A stretch of 6,522 nucleotides of DNA. Source: Clostridia bacterium (lineage in GTDB: Bacteria > Bacillota > Clostridia > Oscillospirales > UBA644). A program made the position numbers and the translations under genes. The stretch spans positions 1 through 6,522 of the forward strand of contig JAFPBP010000300.1 of NCBI GenBank assembly GCA_017424085.1. Reading direction: 5' to 3'. The notes under the pieces are model-generated. The model saw only the letters and a program-made list of their open reading frames with translations, had not been told where the DNA came from and searched no databases. Shown here piece after piece: positions 1-6,009 of the stretch (positions within the stretch are counted from its first letter, which is position 1; every line of letters starts with the position of its first letter).

Positions 1-311
1 CCCATTTTTTCCGCCAGAAGAACGGCGTTTTCAAAGTCCTTATGGAACTTTGCGGCAATTTCGGGGTTGGGATGAACGGCATTGCCGTGTGCGCTAAAGG
101 CAGAAATTTCAAGCCCCGATTCTTCTACGGTCTTCTTGAATTCCGCAAACGCCTTCTCGTCATTGAGCAGGATCTCGGGATCGCAATGGGCTTTTCCGGG
201 GAAGCCACCGCATCCGATCTCTACCATCTGAGCTCCCGATTCCTTCAGATACGCCAAAGCGTCCTTCAGAGGAAGATCGGAAAGAAGAACTGCCAAAACA
301 CCTAATTTCAT
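1..311 (-). CDS. Sugar phosphate isomerase/epimerase, TIM-barrel family (N-terminal part, cut by window edge)
   Basis: The first 103 codons are visible, starting at the ATG at 311-309. The rest lies beyond the left edge. The protein opens with a hydrophobic first strand (MKLGVLAVLL) and then has a 'MVEIGCGGFPG' strand-loop (residues 29-39, E31) and 'SAHGNAVHP' (73-81, H75 and H80). These match the beta-1, beta-2 and beta-3 regions of the xylose-isomerase-like/AP-endonuclease-2 TIM-barrel superfamily, whose members isomerise or epimerise sugars using a divalent metal bound by Glu, Asp and His. The substrate cannot be told from this fragment, and many clostridial copies are of unknown specificity. 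A GGAGG ribosome site at 324-320 lies 8 bases before the ATG. It sits 33 bases after the cyclophilin stop with no terminator between, so it is probably the fourth gene of the operon starting near 2261. Family call is firm; the exact enzyme is unknown. Confidence 0.85.
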   Translation of the reverse strand, partial: MKLGVLAVLLSDLPLKDALAYLKESGAQMVEIGCGGFPGKAHCDPEILLNDEKAFAEFKKTVEESGLEISAFSAHGNAVHPNPEIAAKFHKDFENAVLLAEKM

Positions 312-344
312 AAGAGAAACCTCCAAACGTTTATATGAATGTAA

Positions 345-935
345 TTACGCTTCAAATTCGGTCACGTCCACGGACAGGATCTTGATCTCCTCCAGAGGAC
401 GGTCGTTGCCGTTGCGGGGAGCGTTGGCGATGGCGTCAACCACGTCCATACCCTCATAGACCTGCCCGAAGACCGTGTGACGGAAGTCCAGCCAAGGGGT
501 TCCGCCCAGAGCGGCGTAATCGTTTGCCGCCTCCTCGGGATAATACTGACGCACCTGCGCCATCATACGGGGATCCACGGACTCCGCCTGCACGATGAAG
601 AACTGGCTTCCGTTGGTGTTGGGTCCGCTGTTCGCCATGGAAAGAGCACCCCGCAGGTTGAAGACCTCACGGGAGAACTCGTCGGGGAAGGGCTTGCCCC
701 AGATGCTTTCGCCTCCGAAGCCCTGTCCCAGAGGATCGCCGCCCTGGATCATAAATCCGGGGATGACCCGATGGAAGATCACGTTATCATAGTACCCGTT
801 TTTCGCGTGGGTCAGAAAATTCTCCACTGCCTTGGGCGCCTGCTCGGGGAAAAATTTCAGAGAAATATCCCCTTTGTTGGTGTGGATGCAAGCCACGGTC
901 TGTCCCGCCACGGGACGGTCGGTCTGAAAGCTCAT
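345..935 (-). CDS. Cyclophilin-type peptidyl-prolyl cis-trans isomerase
   Basis: This 196-residue protein is expected to catalyse cis-trans isomerisation of Xaa-Pro bonds and assist protein folding. The cyclophilin active site can be read directly: FHR with catalytic R56 (54-56), 'FMIQGGDP' (61-68), 'LSMAN' (98-102), 'NGSQFFI' (108-114), W148 in 'WLD' and H153 in 'HTVFGQV'. These correspond to R55, F60, Q63, N102, F113, W121 and H126 of human cyclophilin A. About 28 residues (roughly 120-147) are inserted between NGSQFFI and WLD, a loop I recall from Firmicute cyclophilins. There is no signal peptide or lipobox, so it should act in the cytoplasm. The start at 935 is supported by AAAGGAG at 950-944, 8 bases before the ATG. 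It begins 18 bases after the stop of the zinc-ribbon gene, consistent with one operon. The ppiA/ppiB symbol is not assigned because orthology cannot be shown here. Confidence 0.96.
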   Translation of the reverse strand: MSFQTDRPVAGQTVACIHTNKGDISLKFFPEQAPKAVENFLTHAKNGYYDNVIFHRVIPGFMIQGGDPLGQGFGGESIWGKPFPDEFSREVFNLRGALSMANSGPNTNGSQFFIVQAESVDPRMMAQVRQYYPEEAANDYAALGGTPWLDFRHTVFGQVYEGMDVVDAIANAPRNGNDRPLEEIKILSVDVTEFEA

Positions 936-953
936 GAGATAAACTCCTTTACG

Positions 954-1361
954 TCAATAATACATCATCATTCCCGCGGAAAGATCCTCGGCAATGAAAT
1001 CAAAGAACACGATAAAAAGGATCCAGATGCAGAGAGAGAAAAATACGGTGATCGACGAAATGATGATCGCCGCCGTGCGAAGCCCCTTGCAGGAATCGGC
1101 TTTGGGGGTAAACACACTCAACAGAAGCGCCAGCACCTGCAACGGAGTGCAGAACCACATCTGCGCTCCCATCAGAGAAAGGACGAAGCCCGCAACGCGC
1201 ATACGGTTCTGCTTCACCACCTCAGGGTCCTTGGGCGGGATCTCGGGGATCGGCTCCGCAGGGGAAGAAACGGGAACGGGCGCGGGGAAATGAACTCCGC
1301 AATAGGGGCAGGTCGCCACGTGATCCTCACTGTAGCACCCGCAAATTCGACAGGTTTTCAT
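954..1361 (-). CDS. Small zinc-ribbon protein with two predicted membrane helices, function unknown
   Basis: This is a 135-residue protein I do not recognise as a named family. It starts with a short zinc ribbon of four cysteines, C4-x2-C7 and C18-x2-C21 (CRIC...CPYC), of the kind that heads many Firmicute membrane proteins. A proline-rich linker follows (residues 26-46, several Pro and acidic residues). Two hydrophobic stretches come next, about 56-84 and 97-120. The tail is short and ends in MMMYY. The likely topology is ribbon inside the cell with a hairpin of two helices in the membrane. An in-frame start at 1454 would add 31 residues, but it lies inside the upstream gene. The ATG at 1361 has AAGGAG 4 bases upstream (1371-1366) and leaves the ribbon at the very N terminus, so I chose it. 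The ribosome site overlaps the upstream stop codon, suggesting translational coupling. Function is unknown; a sensory or scaffolding role would be a guess. Confidence 0.83.
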   Translation of the reverse strand: MKTCRICGCYSEDHVATCPYCGVHFPAPVPVSSPAEPIPEIPPKDPEVVKQNRMRVAGFVLSLMGAQMWFCTPLQVLALLLSVFTPKADSCKGLRTAAIIISSITVFFSLCIWILFIVFFDFIAEDLSAGMMMYY

Positions 1362-1365
1362 AGAA

Positions 1366-1371
1366 CTCCTT
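1366..1371 (-). promoter_or_regulatory. Ribosome binding site deciding the zinc-ribbon start
   Basis: AAGGAG reads on the minus strand at 1371-1366, 4 bases before the ATG at 1361-1359. It overlaps the TAA stop (1372-1370) of the upstream carboxypeptidase-like gene. It supports the short start over the longer in-frame one at 1454 and suggests coupled translation. The spacing is a little tight but workable. Confidence 0.8.
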
Positions 1372-2230
1372 ATTTGCTTTCCAGCGACTGAATGTACTGG
1401 CTCAGATAATCGATCTGCGTATTCAGATAATCCCGATACTGCACCAGCGTCCAATGATTTTCGCTCATTGCCGCCGCCGCATCCACGCCCACGTAGCGAT
1501 AGTGAACGGTGTTGGCGTCGTGCCCCGTCTGCGCCTCCGCGCCTGCGGGATAGCTGAGAATAAATCCGTACTGCGCCATGGAATCGGTCAGATATTTTTC
1601 AAAGGTCCGTCCGTCGTTCCCAACGGAAGACATCTCCTTGGATGCGAAGTCCACCGCATACCCCGTCTGATGCTCGGAGCAATTCACCGAGCCCACCTTC
1701 ATGGCGGCAAGAGATCGGGCGGTCTCCAACGTATAGCCTCCGTTCATATAGTCCTGAACGGTGGAATCAAACAGCTTTTTCTGCGCCGCAGAATCCCGAT
1801 AAGATACCGAGACCGTGGCTTTGTATCCCGCGCTCCGCGCAGCCTGCAAGAACAGCTTCATCTGCGATGCGGCGACGGTTTCCATCTTATTTTTTCCGTC
1901 CTTATCGGTCAAGGACGCCAGCTCCACCGTATATTCCTCGGGAAGGGGGGACGACTCACTGACCACGATCAGATAAGGAGAATCCAATTTCGTGCGGAAG
2001 TTATTCATTTTTTCCCGCGCCTCGGCAATGAGGCGAGCGCGCTCCAGATCGTCGGCATCGTCGGTATCGGTATTCCCGATCTGGTGATCGGTGTCGGAAG
2101 GACCGTTCGAATGGGTCAGAAAATCCCCCGCGCCGAAAAACAGGATCCCGAACACCGCCAGCGACAGCGCCGCCAGCAGGGACAGCCCCACGAGAGCCAC
2201 GCGGCGCTCGTTGTTTTTTTGTTCGTCCAT
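1370..2230 (-). CDS. Membrane-anchored M15B (VanY/DdcB-like) D-alanyl-D-alanine carboxypeptidase family protein
   Basis: At 286 residues, this protein belongs to the family that trims the terminal D-alanine from peptidoglycan stem peptides outside the membrane. One N-terminal membrane anchor is visible (about 11-33), then an acidic linker (about 45-63) and the peptidase domain. The family signature 'SPLPEEY' (94-100) is present, followed by 'SYRDSAAQ' (143-150). The zinc motif SEHQTGYAVD (185-194) supplies H187 and D194, and 'VHYRYVG' (242-248) supplies the third ligand, H243. In VanY and VanX the catalytic glutamate sits three residues before that histidine (E-x-W-H). Here that position is N240 and the tryptophan is V242, so activity is doubtful. 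An upstream in-frame ATG at 2254 would fall only about 7 bases after the inferred transcription start. The ATG at 2230 has GGAG upstream and gives a normal anchor. First gene of the operon that includes the zinc-ribbon gene. Fold call firm, catalytic status uncertain. Confidence 0.9.
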   Translation of the reverse strand: MDEQKNNERRVALVGLSLLAALSLAVFGILFFGAGDFLTHSNGPSDTDHQIGNTDTDDADDLERARLIAEAREKMNNFRTKLDSPYLIVVSESSPLPEEYTVELASLTDKDGKNKMETVAASQMKLFLQAARSAGYKATVSVSYRDSAAQKKLFDSTVQDYMNGGYTLETARSLAAMKVGSVNCSEHQTGYAVDFASKEMSSVGNDGRTFEKYLTDSMAQYGFILSYPAGAEAQTGHDANTVHYRYVGVDAAAAMSENHWTLVQYRDYLNTQIDYLSQYIQSLESK

Positions 2231-2240
2231 GAAATATCTT

Positions 2241-2244
2241 CTCC
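2241..2244 (-). promoter_or_regulatory. Ribosome binding site supporting the 2230 start
   Basis: GGAG (continuing as GGAGAAG) lies 10 bases before the ATG at 2230-2228. It is downstream of the alternative ATG at 2254, so it cannot serve that one. With the promoter position, it favours the shorter protein. Confidence 0.65.
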
Positions 2245-2267
2245 GTACGTACACAATAATTTATTAT

Positions 2268-2296
2268 ATCATACCATATTCCAACCGATTTGTCAA
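2268..2296 (-). promoter_or_regulatory. Sigma-A-type promoter for the carboxypeptidase / zinc-ribbon / cyclophilin / isomerase operon
   Basis: On the minus strand, a perfect -35 TTGACA (2296-2291) is followed by a 17-base spacer and -10 TATGAT (2273-2268). The spacer ends in TGG, an extended -10 arrangement. Transcription would start near 2261, giving a leader of about 30 bases before the ATG at 2230. It lies 20 bases beyond the T-run of the serA terminator, so the two operons are cleanly separated. Start position is inferred from spacing only. Confidence 0.85.
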
Positions 2297-2316
2297 GGCA
2301 TTGCCGAAGATTTTGC

Positions 2317-2350
2317 AAAAAAAGCATCCCGAAATCACTTCGGGATGCTT
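2317..2350 (-). terminator. Rho-independent terminator of the serC-serA operon
   Basis: A perfect 12-bp stem (AAGCATCCCGAA at 2322-2333 against TTCGGGATGCTT at 2339-2350) closes a 5-base loop (2334-2338). Read on the minus strand, the stem runs into seven T's (2323-2317). It lies 21 bases past the serA stop. The T-run is on the minus-strand side only, so it should act mainly in that direction. Being this close, it leaves no room for a third gene in the serine operon. Confidence 0.95.
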
Positions 2351-2371
2351 CTCGTATTTGACAGAAATTCG

Positions 2372-3535
2372 TCAGTGAATGACGCGGACTCTCAGAATGC
2401 CGTCCACGGCGCGCATCAGCTCTACGGTATGCTCGGACACGTGAGTATTGGTATCGATCATGGTATAAGCGTAAGCGCCCTTGCTCTTGTTGACCATGTT
2501 TTCGATGTTCACGTGCTCGGCGGCGAGCAGAGCGGTCATCTGAGCGATCATGTTCTGCTGATTGAGGTGATGGATCGTGATCCGCATGGCGCCCGTGCGG
2601 GGAGCCTCGCAGGTGGGATAGTTGACGCTGTTAATGATATTACCGTTTTCGATGTAATCCACCAGCTGCTTGGCTGCCATCACGGCACAGTTATCCTCAG
2701 CCTCGGGGGTGGAGGCGCCCAGGTGGGGGATGCAGACCACGTTCTCTTCCCCGATGAGAGCATCGTTGGGGAAATCGGTCACGTAGCGGGCAACCTTGCC
2801 CTCCTTGATGGCGGCGAGGATGGATTCGTTATCCACCAATTCACCGCGTGCGGCGTTGATGATCACCACGCCGTCCTTCATCTTGGCGATCATATCGGTA
2901 TTGATCATGCCCTTGTTGTCCTTCAACAGGGGGATGTGGAGCGTAATGTAATCGGAAGTCTTGATCAGCGTATCAAGATCGTTGACGCGGACCACGTGGC
3001 GGGACATGGAAAGCGCACTTTCCACCGACAGGTAGGGGTCGTAACCGACGACCTCCATGCCAAGGCCCAGAGCGGCGTTGGCAACGCGGGCACCGATGGC
3101 GCCCAGTCCGATGATGCCCAGAGTCTTGCCCTGGATTTCGGGACCGACGAAATTGCCCTTGCCCTTTTCTACCAGCTTGCCCACTTCATCGCCCTTGCCC
3201 TTCAGGGTCTTGACCCAATCCATGGCTTCGGGGATCTTACGGGAGCCCAGCAGGAGAGCCGCCATGACCAATTCCTTAACGGCGTTGGCGTTGGCGCCGG
3301 GGGTGTTGAAGACCACCACGCCCTGCTCGGCGTACTTATCGCAGGGGATGTTGTTGGTGCCGGCACCTGCACGGGCGACGGCGATGCAGGTCTCGGGAAG
3401 ATCGTACTCGTGCATATTGAAGGAGCGGAGCATGATCCCCACGGGCTGCTGCGCATCGGAGGCAACGGCGTAGGTATCGTCAAACGCAACGTCAGCCTTG
3501 GGGCTGATGGCGTTGAGAGTCAGAATGTTTTTCAT
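2372..3535 (-). CDS. serA: D-3-phosphoglycerate dehydrogenase with C-terminal ACT domain
   Basis: This 387-residue cytoplasmic enzyme is expected to oxidise 3-phosphoglycerate to 3-phosphohydroxypyruvate with NAD, the entry step of serine synthesis. The N-terminal part carries 'ARAGAGTNN' (54-62) and 'VFNTPGANANAVKE' (75-88), typical of the substrate-binding lobe. The NAD Rossmann motif GLGAIG is at 143-148 with D166 as the likely adenosine-ribose binder. Catalytic residues aligned to E. coli SerA are R230 (in 'NAARGE') and H271 (in 'PHLGAST'). The position of E. coli Glu269 appears to hold D258 ('DFPND'). The C-terminal ACT domain (about 317-387) suggests feedback control by serine or another amino acid, although I cannot see the effector site. 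It is the shorter enzyme type lacking the extra intervening domain. An ATG at 3550 overlaps serC, but the ATG at 3535 has a good ribosome site and matches the family N terminus. Second gene after serC, coupled to it. Confidence 0.97.
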   Translation of the reverse strand: MKNILTLNAISPKADVAFDDTYAVASDAQQPVGIMLRSFNMHEYDLPETCIAVARAGAGTNNIPCDKYAEQGVVVFNTPGANANAVKELVMAALLLGSRKIPEAMDWVKTLKGKGDEVGKLVEKGKGNFVGPEIQGKTLGIIGLGAIGARVANAALGLGMEVVGYDPYLSVESALSMSRHVVRVNDLDTLIKTSDYITLHIPLLKDNKGMINTDMIAKMKDGVVIINAARGELVDNESILAAIKEGKVARYVTDFPNDALIGEENVVCIPHLGASTPEAEDNCAVMAAKQLVDYIENGNIINSVNYPTCEAPRTGAMRITIHHLNQQNMIAQMTALLAAEHVNIENMVNKSKGAYAYTMIDTNTHVSEHTVELMRAVDGILRVRVIH

Positions 3536-3544
3536 GGGAAAAGA

Positions 3545-3548
3545 CCTC
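3545..3548 (-). promoter_or_regulatory. Ribosome binding site deciding the serA start, overlapping the serC stop
   Basis: GAGG (within GTGAGGT) reads on the minus strand at 3548-3545, 9 bases before the serA ATG at 3535-3533. It shares bases with the serC TGA stop (3549-3547). This selects 3535 rather than 3550 as the start and implies that ribosomes finishing serC can re-initiate on serA. Confidence 0.8.
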
Positions 3549-4623
3549 ACTTGTTTTCCATTTCAAATTTCTTCATAAATTCGATCAGAGCCTTGACGCC
3601 TTCCACGGGCATTGCGTTGTAAATGGAAGCACGCATACCGCCCACCAGACGATGTCCCTTCAGGGAGACCAGACCGTTTGCGGTGGCTTCCTTCACGAAC
3701 TTGGCATCCATTTCCTCGGAGCCGGTCACGAAGGGAACGTTCATGATGGAGCGATCCTCGGGACGGACGGGGTTGGTATAAAAGGAAGAGTTGTCGATGA
3801 AATCGTACAGAAGACCTGCCTTGTATTCGTTGATCTTCTGAATTTCGGAAACGCCGCCCATCTTCTTCAGCCAACGGAACATGAGCATAGACATATAGAT
3901 GCCGTAGCAGGGGGGCGTGTTGTACAGGCTGTCGTTCTTCGCCTGAACCGAATATTTCAGCATGGTGGGGCAGCAATCCAGAGCCTTGCCGTTATCCACC
4001 AGATCCTTGCGGACGATGACGATGGTCACGCCTGCGGGAGCGATGTTCTTCTGAGCGCCTGCGTAGATCAGACCGAACTTGGAAACGTCCACGGGCTCGC
4101 TGAGGATGTTGGAGCTCATGTCGGCAACCAGACAATCCACCTGGGGGAACTTGGTGTAACGGGTTCCGAAGATGGTGTTGTTGGAGGTGATGTGAACGTA
4201 GTCGATGCCGTCACGGAATTGGATGGCGTCCACGTCGGGGATGTAGGTAAAATTCTTGTCCTTGGAAGAAGCGGCGATGACAGCATCACCGTAAATTGTA
4301 CCTTCTTCAAAGGCTTTTCCCGCGAAGTTACCGGTTACGATGTAATCGGCCTTCCGATTCTTCATCAGGTTCAGAGGAACAGCTGCGAACTGCTGGCTCG
4401 CACCGCCCTGAACGAAGAGAACGTAGTAATCGTCGGGAATGTTCATCAATTCACGGAGCAATGACTGTGCTTCTTCGTTTACTGCCATAAAGGGCTTAGA
4501 TCGGTGAGACATCTCCACAACGCTCATTCCGGTGCCGTTGTAATCCAGCATTTCGTTACGGGATTGTTCCAGCACTTCCAGAGGTAACGTAGAGGGGCCT
4601 GCTGCGAAGTTGTAAACTCTCAT
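3547..4623 (-). CDS. serC: Phosphoserine aminotransferase
   Basis: A full-length 358-residue class V, PLP-dependent aminotransferase, close to the usual size (E. coli SerC has 362 residues). It converts 3-phosphohydroxypyruvate and glutamate to phosphoserine and 2-oxoglutarate. SerC can also act in vitamin B6 synthesis in bacteria with the DXP-dependent route, which is not testable here. The sequence opens with 'YNFAAGPSTLP' (4-14) and has 'MSHRSKPF' (38-45), the glycine-rich cofactor loop 'GGASQQF' (73-79), D168 in 'ADMSSN', the PLP lysine K192 in 'GAQKNIAPAG' (189-198), 'NTPP' (235-238) and the C-terminal 'GHRLVGGMRASIYNAMP' (323-339). The start at 4623 is supported by AAGGAG at 4636-4631, 7 bases upstream. 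It is first in the operon, ahead of serA, with its own promoter at 4700-4672. The gene for the third pathway step, serB, is not in the window. Confidence 0.98.
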   Translation of the reverse strand: MRVYNFAAGPSTLPLEVLEQSRNEMLDYNGTGMSVVEMSHRSKPFMAVNEEAQSLLRELMNIPDDYYVLFVQGGASQQFAAVPLNLMKNRKADYIVTGNFAGKAFEEGTIYGDAVIAASSKDKNFTYIPDVDAIQFRDGIDYVHITSNNTIFGTRYTKFPQVDCLVADMSSNILSEPVDVSKFGLIYAGAQKNIAPAGVTIVIVRKDLVDNGKALDCCPTMLKYSVQAKNDSLYNTPPCYGIYMSMLMFRWLKKMGGVSEIQKINEYKAGLLYDFIDNSSFYTNPVRPEDRSIMNVPFVTGSEEMDAKFVKEATANGLVSLKGHRLVGGMRASIYNAMPVEGVKALIEFMKKFEMENK

Positions 4624-4671
4624 ATCATTTCTCCTTCTGCCTTGCGGCGGTTAAAATTTGAATAGGCTTCA

Positions 4672-4700
4672 ATTATACACCAAGGTGAGAAAAATTGCAA
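4672..4700 (-). promoter_or_regulatory. Sigma-A-type promoter of serC-serA
   Basis: On the minus strand, TTGCAA (4700-4695, 4 of 6 matches to the -35 consensus) is followed by a 17-base spacer and a perfect TATAAT (4677-4672). Transcription would begin near 4665, giving a leader of about 40 bases. I see no T-box, riboswitch or attenuator in that leader, so any control is likely at initiation or through the ACT domain of SerA. Confidence 0.8.
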
Positions 4701-4743
4701 TAGGATTTTTGAAAAAGTTATAAAGTTGTAATATTTTATGGAA

Positions 4744-4811
4744 AATCCCCCTGCAAAAACGAATAAAAGCCATGCAAATATGCATATTTCCGTCGTTTTT
4801 GCAGGAGGATT
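4744..4811. repeat. Large imperfect inverted repeat between the permease and serC
   Basis: Arms 4744-4762 and 4793-4811 pair over 19 positions with one mismatch (C4749 against A4806). The shared core is CTGCAAAAACGA and its complement. They enclose a 30-base centre holding a second, perfect palindrome. Read on the minus strand the outer stem is followed by only four T's (4745-4742, two of them within the stem), so it could act as a weak terminator for the permease 31 bases after its stop. The long loop is unusual for that role. Alternatives are a protein-binding site, a structured RNA end, or a remnant of a small non-coding mobile element. No target-site duplication is apparent. Confidence 0.75.
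4776..4789. repeat. Perfect 14-bp palindrome, possible operator
   Basis: AAATATGCATATTT reads the same on both strands and sits in the centre of the larger inverted repeat. It is also preceded by a short direct repeat (ATGCA at 4772-4776 and again at 4780-4784). It lies about 75 bases upstream of the serC -35 and 21 bases upstream of the plus-strand -35-like hexamer. This suits a dimeric regulator site, but AT-rich palindromes also occur by chance and no regulator is identified. Confidence 0.5.
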
Positions 4812-4838
4812 GACAAAATTTGATTTTTTCGGTACAAT
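4810..4838 (+). promoter_or_regulatory. Plus-strand sigma-A-like promoter facing into the 3' end of the permease gene
   Basis: A perfect TTGACA (4810-4815), 17-base spacer (4816-4832) and TACAAT (4833-4838, 5 of 6 matches) read on the plus strand. Transcription would start near 4845 and run antisense through the permease. No credible plus-strand gene with a ribosome site follows. The spacer begins AA and ends GG, as in the two well-supported TTGACA promoters of this window. The -35 overlaps the right end of the large inverted repeat. It could be functional or a chance match in AT-rich DNA. Confidence 0.5.
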
Positions 4839-4841
4839 AAA

Positions 4842-5969
4842 TCAAGAAAGGATCCAATACTCCGCCAACGTCAGAATCGCAAGAAAGCCGAAGTTGAAGG
4901 CGGAAAACAGCGCCATATACCGCCCCGTGGTACCGGGAGCGACGGCACGGTATTTACGGAAGGTGATCAGACTTGCAAGGGAGGCGATCAGCGTTCCCGT
5001 CCCGCCCAGATTCACCCCCACCAGAAGGGGCGCGTAATCGGCGGTGAAGTTAGAAAGAAGCACGGCGGAGGGCACGTTACTGATCACCTGGCAGGAGGCG
5101 ATGCTGACCAACAGAGGCTCCTTTGTCAGAAGGGCGGACAGAACCTCCCGCACCGCATCCACGCGGGACAGATTTCCCGCAAAGATGAAGAAAAAGAAAA
5201 ACGTGAACATCAGACCGTAGTCCACCTCCCTCAGAGCCTTGCGGTCGGTGAACAGAAGGCAGATCGGAACCACCAAAAGCCCGACCCAATAGGGGAAGAG
5301 ACGGAAGACGATGGCGACCGAAAAGGCAAACAGGATCAGATAAAATACGTTACGGACGGTCATCAGCTTTCCCTGCGAGCTGACGGAGAGCGTCAGCCTG
5401 CGGGCGGGGAAAAAGGCGGCGCAGATGACCAACAGAATCACCGCCATGGCGAAGGGGGGAAACATGATCTGAATAAACTCGTCGGTTGGAATGGAGAAAT
5501 GGGAATAGAGATACAGATTCTGCGGATTTCCGAAGGGGGTCAGCATCCCGCCCAGATTGGCGGAAATGTTCTGAAGAATAAACACGGGCGCCACGTATTT
5601 CATATTATCGGTAGATTGAAGCACCCGATACCCCAGCGGCAAAAAGGTCAGAAGCGCCATATCGTTGGCAAGGACCATGGATCCCAAAAAGGTGATCACG
5701 ATCAGCGCCAGCACCGCCATGCGAAGATTTCCCGTCAAACGGACCAGCCGCTCCGCAAGAATGGTAAAAAATTTCACGTTCTGCAGAGCGCAGACCACCG
5801 CAAGGGTGCAGAAAAGGCAGGTCAGAGTTCGAAAATCGAGATAATCCAGATACTTCCCGTCGGGCGGCACCAAAAACATGGTGACCGCCGCGCAAAGGGC
5901 GGCAAGGCACAGAACGGGATTTTTTTTGCAAAAGGTCCCGAAGGCACGGACAACGGAAGACAAGGTCAT
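4842..5969 (-). CDS. SLC13/CitM-type ion transporter superfamily permease (YbiR-like)
   Basis: A 375-residue integral membrane protein with about ten to eleven hydrophobic segments (for example about 18-36, 47-63, 82-113, 166-187, 206-240, 251-265, 315-337, 351-371). This is close in size to E. coli YbiR. Two similar half-motifs typical of the ArsB/NhaD/DASS superfamily can be seen. The first half has 'NDMALL' (102-107) and 'TPFGNPQN' (144-151). The second has 'SNVPSA' (297-302) and 'GVNLGGTGT' (318-326). The superfamily moves organic anions such as citrate and dicarboxylates, arsenite, or Na+/H+. The sequence alone does not decide the substrate. The start at 5969 is supported by GGGGAG at 5984-5979. 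It has its own promoter and follows the asparaginase gene by about 100 bases, so any shared role, such as dicarboxylate handling, is speculation. A plus-strand promoter-like sequence faces its 3' end. Confidence 0.9.
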   Translation of the reverse strand: MTLSSVVRAFGTFCKKNPVLCLAALCAAVTMFLVPPDGKYLDYLDFRTLTCLFCTLAVVCALQNVKFFTILAERLVRLTGNLRMAVLALIVITFLGSMVLANDMALLTFLPLGYRVLQSTDNMKYVAPVFILQNISANLGGMLTPFGNPQNLYLYSHFSIPTDEFIQIMFPPFAMAVILLVICAAFFPARRLTLSVSSQGKLMTVRNVFYLILFAFSVAIVFRLFPYWVGLLVVPICLLFTDRKALREVDYGLMFTFFFFFIFAGNLSRVDAVREVLSALLTKEPLLVSIASCQVISNVPSAVLLSNFTADYAPLLVGVNLGGTGTLIASLASLITFRKYRAVAPGTTGRYMALFSAFNFGFLAILTLAEYWILS

Positions 5970-6009
5970 AAAAAAATACTCCCCGTATTACTGAAAGCGT
6001 ACAGAGAGT

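Noticed and set aside
477..1391. 304-codon plus-strand open frame over the cyclophilin and zinc-ribbon genes
   Set aside because: It is antisense to genes with visible active-site or zinc motifs and ribosome sites, and its translation resembles no family.
1454..3622. Very long (722-codon) plus-strand open frame covering the carboxypeptidase, terminator and serA regions
   Set aside because: It is the antisense of clearly identified minus-strand genes, runs through a terminator and promoter, and has low-complexity His/Gly/Val-rich translation with no recognisable domain.
4624..4665. T-box or amino-acid riboswitch in the serC leader
   Set aside because: The leader is only about 40 bases, with no T-box sequence or terminator/antiterminator pair.
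4669..4857. Possible 62-residue minus-strand protein downstream of the permease
   Set aside because: It would need a TTG start inside the permease with a ribosome site only two bases away, and it covers the inverted repeat and serC promoter.
4738..5037. 99-codon plus-strand open frame across the plus-strand promoter
   Set aside because: Its start lies upstream of the promoter's expected transcript start, there is no ribosome site, and most of it is antisense to the permease.
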